Source: Ursus arctos (taxonomy: Eukaryota > Chordata > Mammalia > Carnivora > Ursidae). Taken from it: a stretch of 64,000 nt of DNA. The notes under the pieces are model-generated. The model saw only the letters and a program-made list of their open reading frames with translations, was not told where the DNA came from and made no database searches. The translations under genes and the position numbers were made by a program. This document shows, piece by piece, positions 35,355 through 46,740 of this stretch (positions within the stretch are counted from its first letter, which is position 1; the number at the start of each line of letters is the position of its first letter). The DNA lies in assembly GCF_023065955.2 (NCBI RefSeq), contig NW_026622874.1, forward strand, positions 22,377,772 to 22,441,771, written 5' to 3'.

Positions 35355-35720
35355 GACTGTTTTTCAGGCATTGTGCTATAAAAATACATGAACTATCACC
35401 CCTTTTCTCAAGGAACTTACTGTCTAGCAAGAGAAACAGACATGGAGAAAACCTATACAAAGTCCAACGAGGGCTCAAAGGACAGAGTGGTCAGGCAAGA
35501 CTTCGCAGAGCAGAGGCCCTTGAAGGATGTTAGCTGTCCAGATGGAAAGGCTCAGGAAGGTTTCCTAGCAGAGAAAACAGTATTGATAATCCAATACAGG
35601 CAAATCCCAAATGGAAGAATTTTACTAGCTGGCGGAGCCTCCCAGGATTCCTGCAGCTCAGAGAGCTCACGGTGGCCTCGGCCTCCAGCTGTACCGATGT
35701 GACAGGTAGGCAGCTAACAG
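35355..35720 (+). repeat. Ancient mammal-wide repeat
   Basis: 'ttcaggcattgtgctataaa', 'ctcaaggaacttactgtctag', 'gagaaacagacatggagaa' match the family seen at 6085 and 40133, here extended rightwards. Confidence 0.45.
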
Positions 35721-36690
35721 AGAGGAGACCCCTGGCGTGCAAGCCTGGGGACAATCAGTGACCACAGCAGTGAGTGTGTGATAGTAAACGTTGGTCCAAT
35801 TTCAGTAAAATGAGAAGCTTTCATGGTTTGGGGCAGTCATTTCCAAGCAAAGTTATTAAAAGAAGGGCTTATTTCAGTTAATGGTTAGTCTGTTGATGGA
35901 CGGGGAGAGCTGTACTTGAGCATGTGATAATGATACAAGGCTTGGGTTTCATACACCACTTTTGGTCAGAACAGTCTGAAACCTCCAATTTTATATATGT
36001 CCGATTTGCCTTGCTGAGTTGAGAAGGCAAGCAGGATTCAGTACCATGCCCTGATGTTAGTTTCAAGAGACTAATATTTGCACTTCCCCTTTGAATTTGT
36101 TTTTAAGGGTCGCAGTGCAGATGAAACCATTAGGCAAGAAGTACTTTTCTGATTGACCAGGACTGTGTTCTGAGGCCAGAGATGAGTAAAAAGGAGGCTT
36201 GTGCCCAAGGAATTTGTAGCCTGGGCAGGGAGGGGAGAAAGGCACATGAACAATTATCTCATTAAGGCAGTAAATGCTGAGGGCAAGTCAGGGCAACACA
36301 AGAAGCCAGAAGAGGAGCCCCTAACCCTCCAGGGGTTCAAGAAGTCTCCCCCAGGAGAAAAGCTTGCTTCTAAAGTCTGACGGGGATCCCTTTGACTATT
36401 TCTTGGTGACATTCTACCTTTTAAAATTCGTATTACAAGGCACATCTGACCCATCATTTTTGACCTGGCTTTTAGTAATTTAGGTATAGTCTTAGAGAAA
36501 TTGTATCATCCATCACTGAAGTGCACCGGCCCCTGGGGAAGTAAGTTGAGAACAGATTAAGGACATGAAACATTAGAATGCAGAACCCAGAGGCACACTA
36601 GGAAATAACTCATCTAGAAAAAGCTGAATGTTTATAGGGAAGCATTCTAGAATTTTCCATTTAGATCAGGCATTTCATTTTTTATTTCAC
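35721..36690. other. Unassigned sequence
   Basis: Nothing recognised. Confidence 0.35.
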
Positions 36691-37640
36691 GTGCTACTTT
36701 TTAAAGCTTGGGAGAATAATATATGATCACTGTAGAAAATTTTGGGAAATAAGGGAAAAGTACAAAGAAGAAAAAAATGTAATCAGCAAAACATAGAATT
36801 AACATTTTGGTATATTTGCTTCTAAATTTTTTCTATGCATATACAGATATATCAGTTTTAGGTAACTGAAATTACACTGTGTGTGTATATGCACAGTTTG
36901 GTGGTTTTTTTTTTTTTTGTCATTTAGTATTATTTCATGAATTTCCCCATGATTTCACAATTTCATCAACAATTTTTTCCATTACATGGTTTAATTTGTT
37001 TAACCATTCCCTTTCTCTTTAGACATCTAGAATTTTCCCCCAGTTTTTGGCCATTATAAACAATGTAATAAAACTGATGTGATACATACAACCTTGCCCG
37101 GGGTTGCCTGGGACTTAAAGGTTTTTGGTACTTATTGCCAAAATGCTTTCCAGAAAATCTATACCTTTGCCAGTATTAATATTGTAGAAATATATATTAA
37201 AGTAATACATCAGACTGAGTATCTCATTTTAATTTCCACTTATTATTATTAGTGTTGACCATTTAAGAATATTTCTAATGGCTCTTTTAATTTTTTTCTT
37301 ATTACAATTGTCAGTGTCCTTTGCCAATCTTTCTGTTGAGAAATTACTTTTCTTTCTGATTGTTTGAGTGCTTTGTAAATGAAGGCTATTAAATCTTTAC
37401 ATATTTAAGGAAACTATATTCTTACTTTTTGTTTGCCTTCAGATTTCTTTGTGTGCAGAAGTTTAACTTTAATGTAATGAAATCTACAATTTTTTAATTA
37501 ATGTTTTTATGCTTAGATTCTGTTTTTAAATGTGGGGAAGATAAATATCCATCTAAATTTTCTTTTAATTTTTAAAAAATCATTTCACTTTCTACATTTA
37601 TCTCTCAAATTCCTCTAGAATTTAGTTTGGTTTACGGTAT
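36691..37640 (-). mobile_element. Ancient LINE-1 3' region
   Basis: 'gggaaaagtacaaagaag', 'taacattttggtatatttgc', 'tttctatgcatatacag', 'ggccattataaacaatg', 'tgtttgagtgctttgtaaatg' (in order) are the reverse of the old L1 3' region. Confidence 0.7.
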
Positions 37641-38609
37641 GCAGTAAGGACCATGCATTGAGAGAAGGTCCCAAATAAAAGCTACATTTTAAGACCAGGA
37701 GGTATCTTTCCTTCTCTGTAAATGAAATTCAGGAAGAATCAAATTTCACAAAAAATTCAGAATTAACAGGGCCAAAGGTATAGCACAGTGATCTAAACAG
37801 GCCACTTTGTTATTATTCAAATGCAAATTGTTTACTAAACAAGCTTTCAAAACCTAAAGCATGTTGGAGAAACTAATGTAAGAGGGTCATTGATATTCAT
37901 TTATTCAATGAATATTTATTGAGCACCTAGGTGTACCAGGAACTGTTCTTGATTGGGAAACATATGGAATTAAAATTGCTGTTTGAGGACACAGCACCAG
38001 TGTGGGCTGCACTACGAAGGAGAAAAACATGGTCAAGTTAATATGTTTCATATGTTCATAAGAAGTAACTCTTCTAAAGTATAACTAATTCAGAAACGCC
38101 TTATTATAGGACATAGCAATGTTATGAGGGAATACAATGACGGAAGTTTCTGGCAAACTCAAAAAATTACTTAAAAGGGAGAGAGGAAGAGTATTATTTT
38201 ACAAGGGCTTATTCAAAGATGATACTATTTTTTAGTATTACTGTCATTAGAAAGTTATACTATGTAGTGGGCTGGCAGTAATATCCCAAATGTAGAAAAT
38301 ATTCTGCAAAACTATCAGATTCCCTTTGGGATTAGCCACCCACACTTCTCAGTAGTCTATGTTCTTTTTTTGGTATCAAATTAGAGCACATTATCTTGAC
38401 CCACTATGGAACTGTCTTCACTGAATTATGCCTATGGCTTATGCCCTTGGCATTTACTGAGGAATAGCCTTATGAAGTTCATTGCTGCATTTGTCATTGA
38501 AATAAGGACACTGTCTAACAAATCACTCATCCCCCTATGACATTTTGTCCAAAAGCTTTTCCTCCCTTCCTTCCTTTCTTCCCTCCTCCCATTCTCTTCC
38601 TTACCTTCT
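37641..38609. other. Mostly unassigned; mammal-wide repeat at 37885-37990
   Basis: 'attcaatgaatatttattgagcacc' at about 37900-37926 begins a short copy of the family at 6085. The rest is unassigned. Confidence 0.4.
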
Positions 38610-38624
38610 GAAAGCTGTTAATTT

Positions 38625-38825
38625 TTTTTAAATTAAAGATTGTATTTATTTATTTGTCAGATTGAGAGAAAGAGAGAACACACAAATAGGGTGAGAGGCA
38701 GGCAGAGGGAGAAGCAGACTCCCTGATGAGCAGGGAGTCCAAGGCCGGACTTGATCCCAGAACTCTGGGATCATGACCTGAGCCAAAGGCAGACATTTAA
38801 CCAACTGAGCCACCCAGGTGTCCCA
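38625..38825 (-). mobile_element. SINEC, full length
   Basis: Perfect 15-bp duplication GAAAGCTGTTAATTT at 38610-38624 and 38826-38840. Confidence 0.96.
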
Positions 38826-38840
38826 GAAAGCTGTTAATTT

Positions 38841-39794
38841 ATATTAAGTTCTAATGACATTAACTGCATAAAGCCATGCCCTTCCCATCTTGACTTCCTA
38901 CTTCTTTTCATAATTCCTTAGTTCTAATCCATTTTTGCTAGTGTTTTTTTCTTTCCTAATTGTATTTTTTGGTAACAGATCGCTTGCTCTGATTTCATTC
39001 TTGCCGAATAATATTCTGATAAATGTTTACTTCCTCAGTACCATGATATCAGAATGAACAGAAATGGCAGCAAGGTTTTAGGTTGCAAGCCAGCACAGAT
39101 CAACAGCTACAGTTGTCTGGAGTGTGCTGTGTTAAGGAAGGGAGCTCTACACTCAATTAGCAATGTCTGCTTTGAGCATGGTATTACAAACTGTTGGCAC
39201 TTTTACCAGATATTTGACATTTATGTCTTAAGTAGGACACATGAATATTCTAATAACAAAAAAGCATAAACAAGTTGATGAATTACTTTCAGATTTATAA
39301 ACCAGTGATTTGTAAGCTTCACTGGCCCCAATCCATTCCCTAAAGCACAGCCATACTTATGTAAAATGAAAAAAATTGGGTTTCTAAACTTGGCATAGAC
39401 ATAGGATCTTTCTAGCACTGGCTTCATGGCTAAGTAAATTGGGTTCCTTCCTAGAAGCAGGGATTTAAGAAATCTGATCCTTAAATCTCTCCTACTGGCT
39501 TTTCAATATACGAAAGTTTACAATTAGAGATTCATTTCTGTAGATTCTAAAATCTAGCTCTTAATGAATCCTTTACTAAAAGACAAATCATCGTATGGAG
39601 AGATAATACTTTAGCTCTTATCAGCTAATTAATTGGTTGGCTGCTAGTTAGGAAGGAAATGGGAGAGTTGGGGGGGATAGATTCGGAGGAGATGAACACC
39701 ATAAAAAGGAGGGACAGCTGGGCTAGATTTTGCTTATTTCAGTCTCACCTAGCTTAGTCCAACAGCTCACTTGAGATAAGCATTGAGTATGCTT
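38841..39794. other. Unassigned sequence
   Basis: No repeat or exon recognised in about 950 bases. Confidence 0.4.
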
Positions 39795-39805
39795 ATAGAT
39801 GCATT

Positions 39806-39895
39806 TTTTTAAAGTAAGCGCAGTGTGGTACTTGAACTCGTGACCCTGAGATCAAGCATTACATGCTCCACCAACTGAGCCAGCCAAGCGTCCCC
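39806..39895 (-). mobile_element. Short SINEC subtype
   Basis: About 90 bases, head 'gagccagccaagcgtcccc' (reverse) and no CT-rich middle. Duplication ATAGATGCATT at 39795-39805 and 39896-39906. Confidence 0.9.
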
Positions 39896-40132
39896 ATAGA
39901 TGCATTATTATTGGCCTAAATAACGAAGTGCATGGTAATTCTCTAACAAGGAGCTGAAATAAACATACAGGCAATCATTAATGATATAAATAACAAGATA
40001 TCATATGCAGATGGAGAATTCTTAAATTTTCAGTAAATAATTTTTTATTCTACTTCTCTCAAATCCAATAGACATGTATCTGAGAGAAGCTTATTTTTTA
40101 AAAATGGCGTAGTAGAAGAAATGGGCACTACA

Positions 40133-40330
40133 ATTCATTCATTCATTCATTCATTCATTCATTCATTCACTGCATTCAGTGAATAAATTGACAAATGTTT
40201 CCTCTGTGCTTACAGGTGTCTAGCACCATGCAATGCCATTCTTTATGCAAAAATAATGGTAGACACAGTTCCTGCCTCTGAGGAGGTCACATCTAGGTTG
40301 GGAGATGAGTGATACATCCATTAAACAACC
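40133..40330 (+). repeat. (ATTC)9 run heading an ancient repeat
   Basis: ATTC units at 40133-40168, then 'gcttacaggtgtctagcacc' and 'ggtcacatctaggttgg', in the order of the family at 6085. Confidence 0.6.
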
Positions 40331-40654
40331 AGGGAAAAATACCAGGCTGGATAAAATCAAGTGTTAGAATGTTTGGTTCAGATTGCAAACAGTGTAGAAA
40401 TTCAGAAGCAAGAAAGATCACACAAGGAGAAAAATCAAGGGGCAGTCACGGTGAAAGAGATTGTAAGAAGCTACTCTTCCTGTCTCAGGTGTCAGGAGTA
40501 AATTGTGGCTCTTATCACCCTGGGAACGACTGAAATCAAGACTGTGTGATATTCCACACCTGCCCCAGACAATTCCAGCACATCCCACTCTGAGCTCAGC
40601 CTACGCACCCAGAGGAGGATATCAACCACGGACTCCCAAAAGTCCTGAAATCAC
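40331..40654. other. Unassigned sequence
   Basis: Probably the continuation of the 40133 repeat, but not recognised. Confidence 0.3.
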
Positions 40655-40661
40655 TCAAAAT

Positions 40662-40896
40662 GGGGGATGCCCAGGTGGCTCGGTCTGTTAAGCGTCTGAC
40701 TCTTGGTTTCAGTTCAGGTCATGATCTCCAGGTCATGGGATCAAGCCCCGGGTCATGGGATCGAGCCCCGCATGGGGCTCCACGCTCAGCAGTGAGTCTG
40801 TTTGGGATTCTCTCTCTCCCTCCCTCGGCACCCCTCCTCCTCTGCCCTGCTTGAGCACTCTCTCTCTCTCTTTCTAAAATTAATTAATTAATTAAT
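40662..40896 (+). mobile_element. SINEC with internal 20-bp tandem duplication
   Basis: Longer subtype ('gcgtctgactcttggtttcag', 'ctctgccctgcttgagc'). Bases 40731-40750 and 40751-40770 are the same 20-mer (GGTCATGGGATC(A/G)AGCCCCG) with one difference, so the B-box side is doubled. Tail is (TTAA)n-like. Short duplication TCAAAAT at 40655-40661 and 40897-40903. Confidence 0.93.
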
Positions 40897-41046
40897 TCAA
40901 AATTGGAAAAGCAAACAATTCCTATTCTTGGTGTACAAGTTCTTTGTGCCAGATTATGAACTTCATCATTCTGGAGAAAGCATCAAGCATGAGTTATGGG
41001 CTTGGGTGTAGCAGGTATAAAGCTCAATCAAGACACACTTACATTC

Positions 41047-41238
41047 GGGGCGCCTGGGTGGCTCAGTCGTGAAGCGTCTGCCTTTGGCTCGGGGCGTGGT
41101 CCTGGAGTCCTGGGATCGAGCCCCACATCGGGCTCCTCCGCTGGGAGCCTGCTTCTTCCTCTCCCACTCCCCCTGCTTGTGTTCCCTCTCTCGCTGGCTG
41201 TCTCTCTTTGTTAAATAAATAAAATCTTTAAAAAAAAA
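41047..41238 (+). mobile_element. SINEC, bear/panda-like subtype
   Basis: Perfect 17-bp duplication AAGACACACTTACATTC at 41030-41046 and 41239-41255. Short simple tail 'aaataaataaaatc' plus A-run. One of the youngest copies. Confidence 0.97.
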
Positions 41239-41255
41239 AAGACACACTTACATTC

Positions 41256-41604
41256 AGTTTTGTTCAAATTTAGGAAAATACTGACACAATCCCATAACCT
41301 AATCTGCAGTACATATTCAAATGTACCGTCCAGTTGTTTGGTAGAATGTCTTTCAATTTGAATTTTACCAATTGTTTCCCCATAATTAGTCATTATATGT
41401 TTTCTAACTCAACTTAATTTCTATTTTATGCCCCCATCAGGCCAGTCCCTTGGGTATGGCAACTGAAGTGGAAATTTCAGCTCCAAGTTTGAAGGGTTTA
41501 TCATGGGGCATTGCACTTTACCCATGTTTCCTAAGCATCGTTGACATTAAATTTCAAAACTTCTATCTTTGACAATAACCCAAAGAGCCTATGAAAGACG
41601 CTAA
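41256..41604. other. Unassigned sequence
   Basis: Nothing recognised. Confidence 0.35.
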
Positions 41605-41621
41605 CAGCATGGGCCCTTTTC

Positions 41622-41858
41622 TTTTTCTTTTTTCTTTTTTTTTAAAGATTTTTTATTTATTTATTTGACAGAGAGAGAGAGACAGCCAGTGAGAGAGGGA
41701 ACACAAGCAGGAGAAGTGGGAGAGGAAGAAGCAGGCTCCCAGTGGAGCATGGAGCCTAATGCGGGGCTCGATCCCAGGGACCTGGGATCAGGCCCTGAGC
41801 CAAAGACAGATGCTTAACGACTGAGCCACCCAGGCGCCCCTGAGCCACCCAGGTGCCC
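41622..41858 (-). mobile_element. SINEC with duplicated 19-bp head
   Basis: Full-length reverse copy between a perfect 17-bp duplication CAGCATGGGCCCTTTTC at 41605-41621 and 41859-41875. The 5' head occurs twice in tandem: TGAGCCACCCAGG(C/T)GCCCC at 41822-41840 and 41841-41859. Both heads lie inside the target duplication. Confidence 0.95.
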
Positions 41859-41875
41859 CAGCATGGGCCCTTTTC

Positions 41876-42440
41876 AAGTGCACTATGTTGGTTGTATCCT
41901 TCCAGATCCCTCACCGTTTCAGGGATGGCCTTGGCCCTATTCCCACATGGTGGTGAAAACAATGTAAGTCCACTGGAAATTTCACCACTTTCCCTCAGTT
42001 CATGGCTGAGTTCTGGAGGTTTCTGAGGTGTTTAAGTTGTCAGGGTAGGAGGAGGTAACTGTTCTCTATGAACTCATCTCTTCATGCAGGTATCAACTGA
42101 CATGTCAGCACCATGGCTGTCCTTGGGCCTTGGTTCATGAAGGCCACTTTGAAGATTATCCACCTGGTCCTTTGTGGACTGCTAGCACTTTCTACTGCTT
42201 TCCTATGACATGTGGAAATAGAAAACTCAGTGAGTTTCATAAACCCTGCCTGCCTAGACTTTACTGCTTCCCCAGAGTCCAAAGTGGGCAGAGCCTTTCT
42301 CTGTATAAATCATGGACATGTCTCTGCAGTCATCATTTCTCCTCCCCAACTCCCAGTTCTCCAACTCCTCAGTCCGGAAAATCCTTTTCTAATCTGGAGC
42401 CAAGGAAGTCTTGCATTTACTCAAGTCTTTTACGCAGACC
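41876..42440. other. Unassigned sequence
   Basis: A 152-codon open stretch on the plus strand (42130-42588) runs on into a DNA transposon, so it is not a gene. No splice signals. Confidence 0.4.
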
Positions 42441-42604
42441 AGCGGTTCTCAGTGTGAGCCTAGGACCAGCAGCAACAACATCACCCAGGGACTTGTCAGA
42501 ATGCAAATTGTCTTTCCTTTTAGTTAGCCCTGTTGACTCAGTGCTCTTTGTTTTAATAAGCTTTCCAGGTGATTTTGATGCAGGATAAAGTTTGAAAACC
42601 ACTA
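42441..42604 (+). mobile_element. hAT-Charlie non-autonomous element
   Basis: Ends 'agcggttctcagtgtgagcc' and 'gtttgaaaaccactaatc' are inverted terminal repeats; interior 'ccaggtgattttgatgcagg' is typical of MER-type hAT MITEs. Confidence 0.8.
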
Positions 42605-42640
42605 ATCCTTACCTTGACTTCTTTTTCTTCCCCTAGCACT

Positions 42641-42815
42641 ATCGTTCTCAAATTTTAACACAGATCAGGATTAACTGGAGAGCTCGTTAAAACAGATTGC
42701 TGGGTCTTACAAAATTCCTGATTCAGTAGGTCTGGGAGGGGCCTGAGAACTTATATTTCCACCAAGTTCCGAGATGCTGCTGCTGCTGGTCTGGGGACTA
42801 CATTTCAAAGAACCA
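42641..42815 (+). mobile_element. hAT-Charlie non-autonomous element (MER20-like)
   Basis: 'cgttctcaaattttaacac', 'cctgattcagtaggtctggg', 'ggggcctgagaactt', 'gagatgctgctgctgctggtc' in order. It stands head to tail with the 42441 element, 36 bases apart. Confidence 0.8.
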
Positions 42816-44094
42816 TTACCCCAGAGGTCTTAACTCCATAATTATCAATTCTCCTCCTGCTATCACTGCCAATAGGATTTAATTATTATTGCTAACGTAA
42901 TAAAACATATTTTGTAAAACCTGCTTATGTATAGTTATTTCCATTCCAGGACCATGGATGGCCAATTTGACACGGGCGTATACTAATGTTTTTCAAAGCC
43001 AAGGTCTGATGTTAGGCCAATAGTGCTTAAGATTTTTCATTCCCAGTCCCTCTCCAATTCAAAGGCTCCCATACCTATTCTGTCTGTAAGATATCCTGCA
43101 AGATTCAGAAAGTGGGGCGGCGGGGGGGGAACCCCACTGTTCATCTCGTAAGCTCTGCTTTTCAAATAGCAGATCAGAGTTCCATTGTCTTCTTCCCAGA
43201 ACACAGAGATTGAGCAAAATGTGGTTCTTGGGGAATACAGAGGAGTCAGAGAAAAGGGAATGGACAAGAAGGTCAGGGGCAAAGAAGTGAGAAAACGCTT
43301 TGAGAATCAGTTATTATTTCTTTGAGGTGAAGACTTTTTGTCATGGTTTGGGGCTGTGGGGAGAAGTAATTTAACCCCATGAAATCTTGCAGTAATTTTT
43401 GGTTTCGATATCCCCAGACTTGAGAATAGAAAGTGGCCACCCCTCTCCTTCCTGCTTAGTTGTATTTAAATCCACTTCCTTGCCTGAAGCATCATCAGGG
43501 GCCCCAAAGCCCCTGATCCCATTCATTTTTTGTTCTTTATCTGGCCTCTTAAAGAAACATAAAGTCTTTTTTTGCTTAATTACCACAGAACAATTACTTT
43601 AAGTCTGCAGGGCACAGCCACGTTCTCAGACAAGGAGCCACTCCAGAGAACATTCATCCTACATGTGGTCTTTTTTTTTTTTTTTATGACATTCTATTTT
43701 GTTAGGTGGCCCACGTAGTTCAAGATGAAAGTACCTACCAAAGAATATGCTGAATATTTGTCACCATAATTATTTGGATGGTTCTCATCATTTATTAATA
43801 CTTCCAGGCATTGCTATTATTAGGATAGTCCTGAGGGTTCCCAGAACTTAAATAGGACGATTTCACTTAAGCAGAGTTGCAAAGCCTTTTCTGCTGAGCA
43901 ACATTCCTGTTGCCACCATGGTGATCGGTGCACATTTCCTTCCTTACACTTGTGTTCCAACAGAATAGGATTGTTCGTGTTCTTCAAATACTTGCTGTGA
44001 TTTTCTCCGTCCATCTTTTTACCCTCCCAAACACTAAACAGCACCTCATACTTCATAGGCACTCAATAACTATTTATTGAGTTGAATTACATGA
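42816..44094. other. Unassigned sequence
   Basis: Over 1.2 kb with nothing recognised. A T14-like run lies at 43671-43685. Confidence 0.35.
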
Positions 44095-45330
44095 AAATAA
44101 AATAAATCGTGGAGACTTCCAGTTAAAGATTGGAATAAAGGCTTTTCGATTCCACTCTTCTCTGTGCACCCAATGATAACAAAACAATAATAACAAACCA
44201 CAGAGAAGAACATGAAATGAAGAAGGAGCGATGTCAGGGAACAAGTCTGTGAGGACTAGCTGTCAAGCACAGTAATATGTGGACCAAACCCGGGAGCACA
44301 GCAAGAATGGGCACGTACCTTGACGGACCTTGTGGAGCACATGGATGTCTTCAAGGGAGTTGGCCCAGGCGGAGGGCCAAACCAATATTCACTTTCTTGT
44401 TGATACAAGGAAAGGTCTGTAGGTCTGACAGGGGGAAGGTGGGCTTTGGGAGTACCTCAAGCATGGTTTAACACCACAGAGAACCAGAAGAGCAGGGGCC
44501 AAAGGGTCATCTGCATGGATCTGCCAACTCTGCTAGAAGCTGTCAGTTTAATGGGATAGTTGAGTGAACATACATGGTAATCAGCTCAGCTGCAGCTTAT
44601 AGATAAAGAAGATAACCAGGAACGATAATCACTCAATCGCCATTAAAAAAAAATCATAGCATGTAAGAGATAGGTGAACTTTCTGCTCAACCCGAAGGTA
44701 GCTCCGGAGCGTTAGAATTTGAGAACATGCAGTGTAGACATGAATGCCGGAAGTGTGAGAAAGTCCAAAGCCCCAGCTACCTTGTCTCTACTCAGGTCTT
44801 GAACCCTTCTCACACAACCGTGTGTGACTAATCCGTCTAGAATTGGTCCCATTCAAAGTTGAGTAGTAATCAGAAAGCAGCCACAAAGAAAAAGTTACTT
44901 GAGAAGCAAAAATCAGATAAAAAACAATTCAGCAGATAAAGAGTATGCCACAGAGAATGTTTCCTCTTGATATCAAGTAAATTAAAGAAAATGTGGTCTC
45001 TAGAAATACAAAATTAAAAGGAAGATGAAAGTGTTCAAATATAAGGTGAAAGGAAATGAAGAGTGGGCAGTCAAAGCTTCGGAAAGAGTGAAAGTGAAGT
45101 AAAACCATTCTAGATACAGAAGCAACAAGAGAAGCAGCAGGAGTTAATAATAAGGGAAAGGAAGATGGGAGAGAGCCAGACAGAAAATAAAAATGTAAAA
45201 GAACATATTTAAAGAGATTCTGAGACAAAAAAGAACACACAGAAGACCATGAAAACTATTTCTTGTTCTATTAGAAGAAAAGAACAAATTAAAGAGAAAA
45301 GAGAAAAGTGCTAAATGCATAATAGGAACG
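44095..45330 (+). mobile_element. Possible ancient LINE-1 5' or ORF1 remnant
   Basis: 'gtggagacttccagttaaag' near 44110 resembles an L1M 5' end, and 44880-45300 is A-rich and ORF1-like in composition. Weak call, based on flavour not alignment. Confidence 0.25.
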
Positions 45331-45485
45331 GCTTTGGGGGACTGCAAAGACTTGGATCTCCTTACCTCACCTTCTCAGGTCTCTGCTCAAATTATACCAC
45401 ATCGGTAAGGTTTTCCCTGGTGGCCACTTTTAACATATCCACCTCGGGTCTATTTTTCTTCCCTACTTTATTTATTTAATTTTTT
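45331..45485 (+). repeat. LINE-2 fragment
   Basis: 'cttctcaggtctctgctcaaatt' and 'ttttccctggtggccac' match the L2 3' region 'caggtctcagctcaaatg ... cttccctgaccac'. Confidence 0.6.
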
Positions 45486-45489
45486 CTGG

Positions 45490-46165
45490 TGTAATATTTG
45501 AAATGAAAATAACCCAGAATGGGATTAACAGCAGCTGGTCACCAGAAAGTCAAGCTGCCACCGAAGGTTGGAATTTTTAGCCCGATCCCCTATTCTCCAA
45601 GGAGGGGAGAGGGGCTGGAAATGGAGTTAATGACTGTCATGCCTATGTGATGAAGCTCCCCTAAAAATCCCAAAAGTATGGGATCTACAGCACTTCCAGG
45701 TTGGTAAAGATGTGGAGGTGCTGGGAGAGGGGCACCTGCAGAGAGCATGGAAGCCCCTTGTGCTTCCCGCAGACCGCCCCCCCTCCCCCCCATCTCCTCT
45801 GTCTGGACGTTCATCTGTATCCTTTATCATGTCCTTTTATAATGAAGCGGTGAACGAAGTCGTAAACAGTAAGTGAACTGTTTTTCCTGAGTTCTGTGAG
45901 CCGTTCTAGCAAACTAATTGAACCCAAGAAGAGAGGGCGTGGAAAGCTCTGATTTACGGCCAATCAGAAGCTCAGGTGACAGTCTGGACTTGGGACTGGC
46001 ATCTGAAGGGTGGCCGTGGTCCCCGTGGAACTGAGCCCTTAAGCCACAGGATCTGACACGACCTCCAGGTAAACAGCGTCGGAACGGAGTTAACTAGTAG
46101 GACCCCAGGTGGCGACACAGAATCGCTTGCTGTGGGGACCCCCCCCCCCCATCCGGTGTCAGAAG
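45490..46165 (+). mobile_element. Old endogenous retrovirus LTR (ERVL-like), solo or near-solo
   Basis: Contains 'tgatgaagctcccctaaaaatcccaaaag' region, 'cacttccaggttggtaaag', 'atcctttatcatgtccttttataatg' and 'cctgagttctgtgagccgttctagc', in the order of a mammalian ERV LTR. After the C12 run, 'ggtgtcagaagcgttgtgagtg' (46157 on) resembles a leucine-tRNA primer-binding site, as used by ERVL elements. No gag, pol or env sequence is recognisable to the right. The exact family is not assigned. Confidence 0.6.
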
Positions 46166-46740
46166 CGTTGTGAGTGTGGCAGTGGTGTCAGAGGGAAGGA
46201 GACACGGGGAGAAGTGGGTGTGCTCCCATGTATTGTGAGGTTGACAACACGTATAGAAAGAATGAAAATGTAAAGACAGCAATGCGTTTGTTGGAGGGGA
46301 GAAGTTGGAGTACACTGTTGTAAGGGTCTAAACATACACGGGGAATGTTACAAAGTTATTTGAAGGGAGACTGCGATCAGATGGAGGGTCTACCACAAAC
46401 TGCGGAGCAGCTACGAAAGAAAAACAGGTGTTTCTAACACACAGTCGTGGATAAAACAGAATACTACCAATTTTTTTTTAAGCAGGTAAAGAAGGAAAAA
46501 GGAGCAAAGGACAATGGAACAAATAGAAAACAAATAGCAAAAGGGTAGATTTAAAACTAATCCTATTACATTAGCATAAATGACACAAAAGGTTTCTATA
46601 AGAAATGCACCTTTTACATAAAGACACAAAGAGGTTACAAGCGAAAAGATAAACAACACTGAGCTGAAGTATGCTGACGTAGCTATGTTAATATCAGAAA
46701 GAGAGATTTCACAACAAGGAATGTAACCAGGAGTACCTAA
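46166..46740 (+). mobile_element. Ancient LINE-1 fragment and unassigned sequence
   Basis: From about 46420, 'gaagtatgctgacgtagctatg' and 'atcagaaagagagatttcac' resemble L1 ORF2 on the plus strand. The left part is unassigned. Confidence 0.4.

Noticed and set aside
42130..42588. 152-codon plus-strand open frame
   Set aside because: Its last third is a hAT transposon; no splice sites or known protein similarity.
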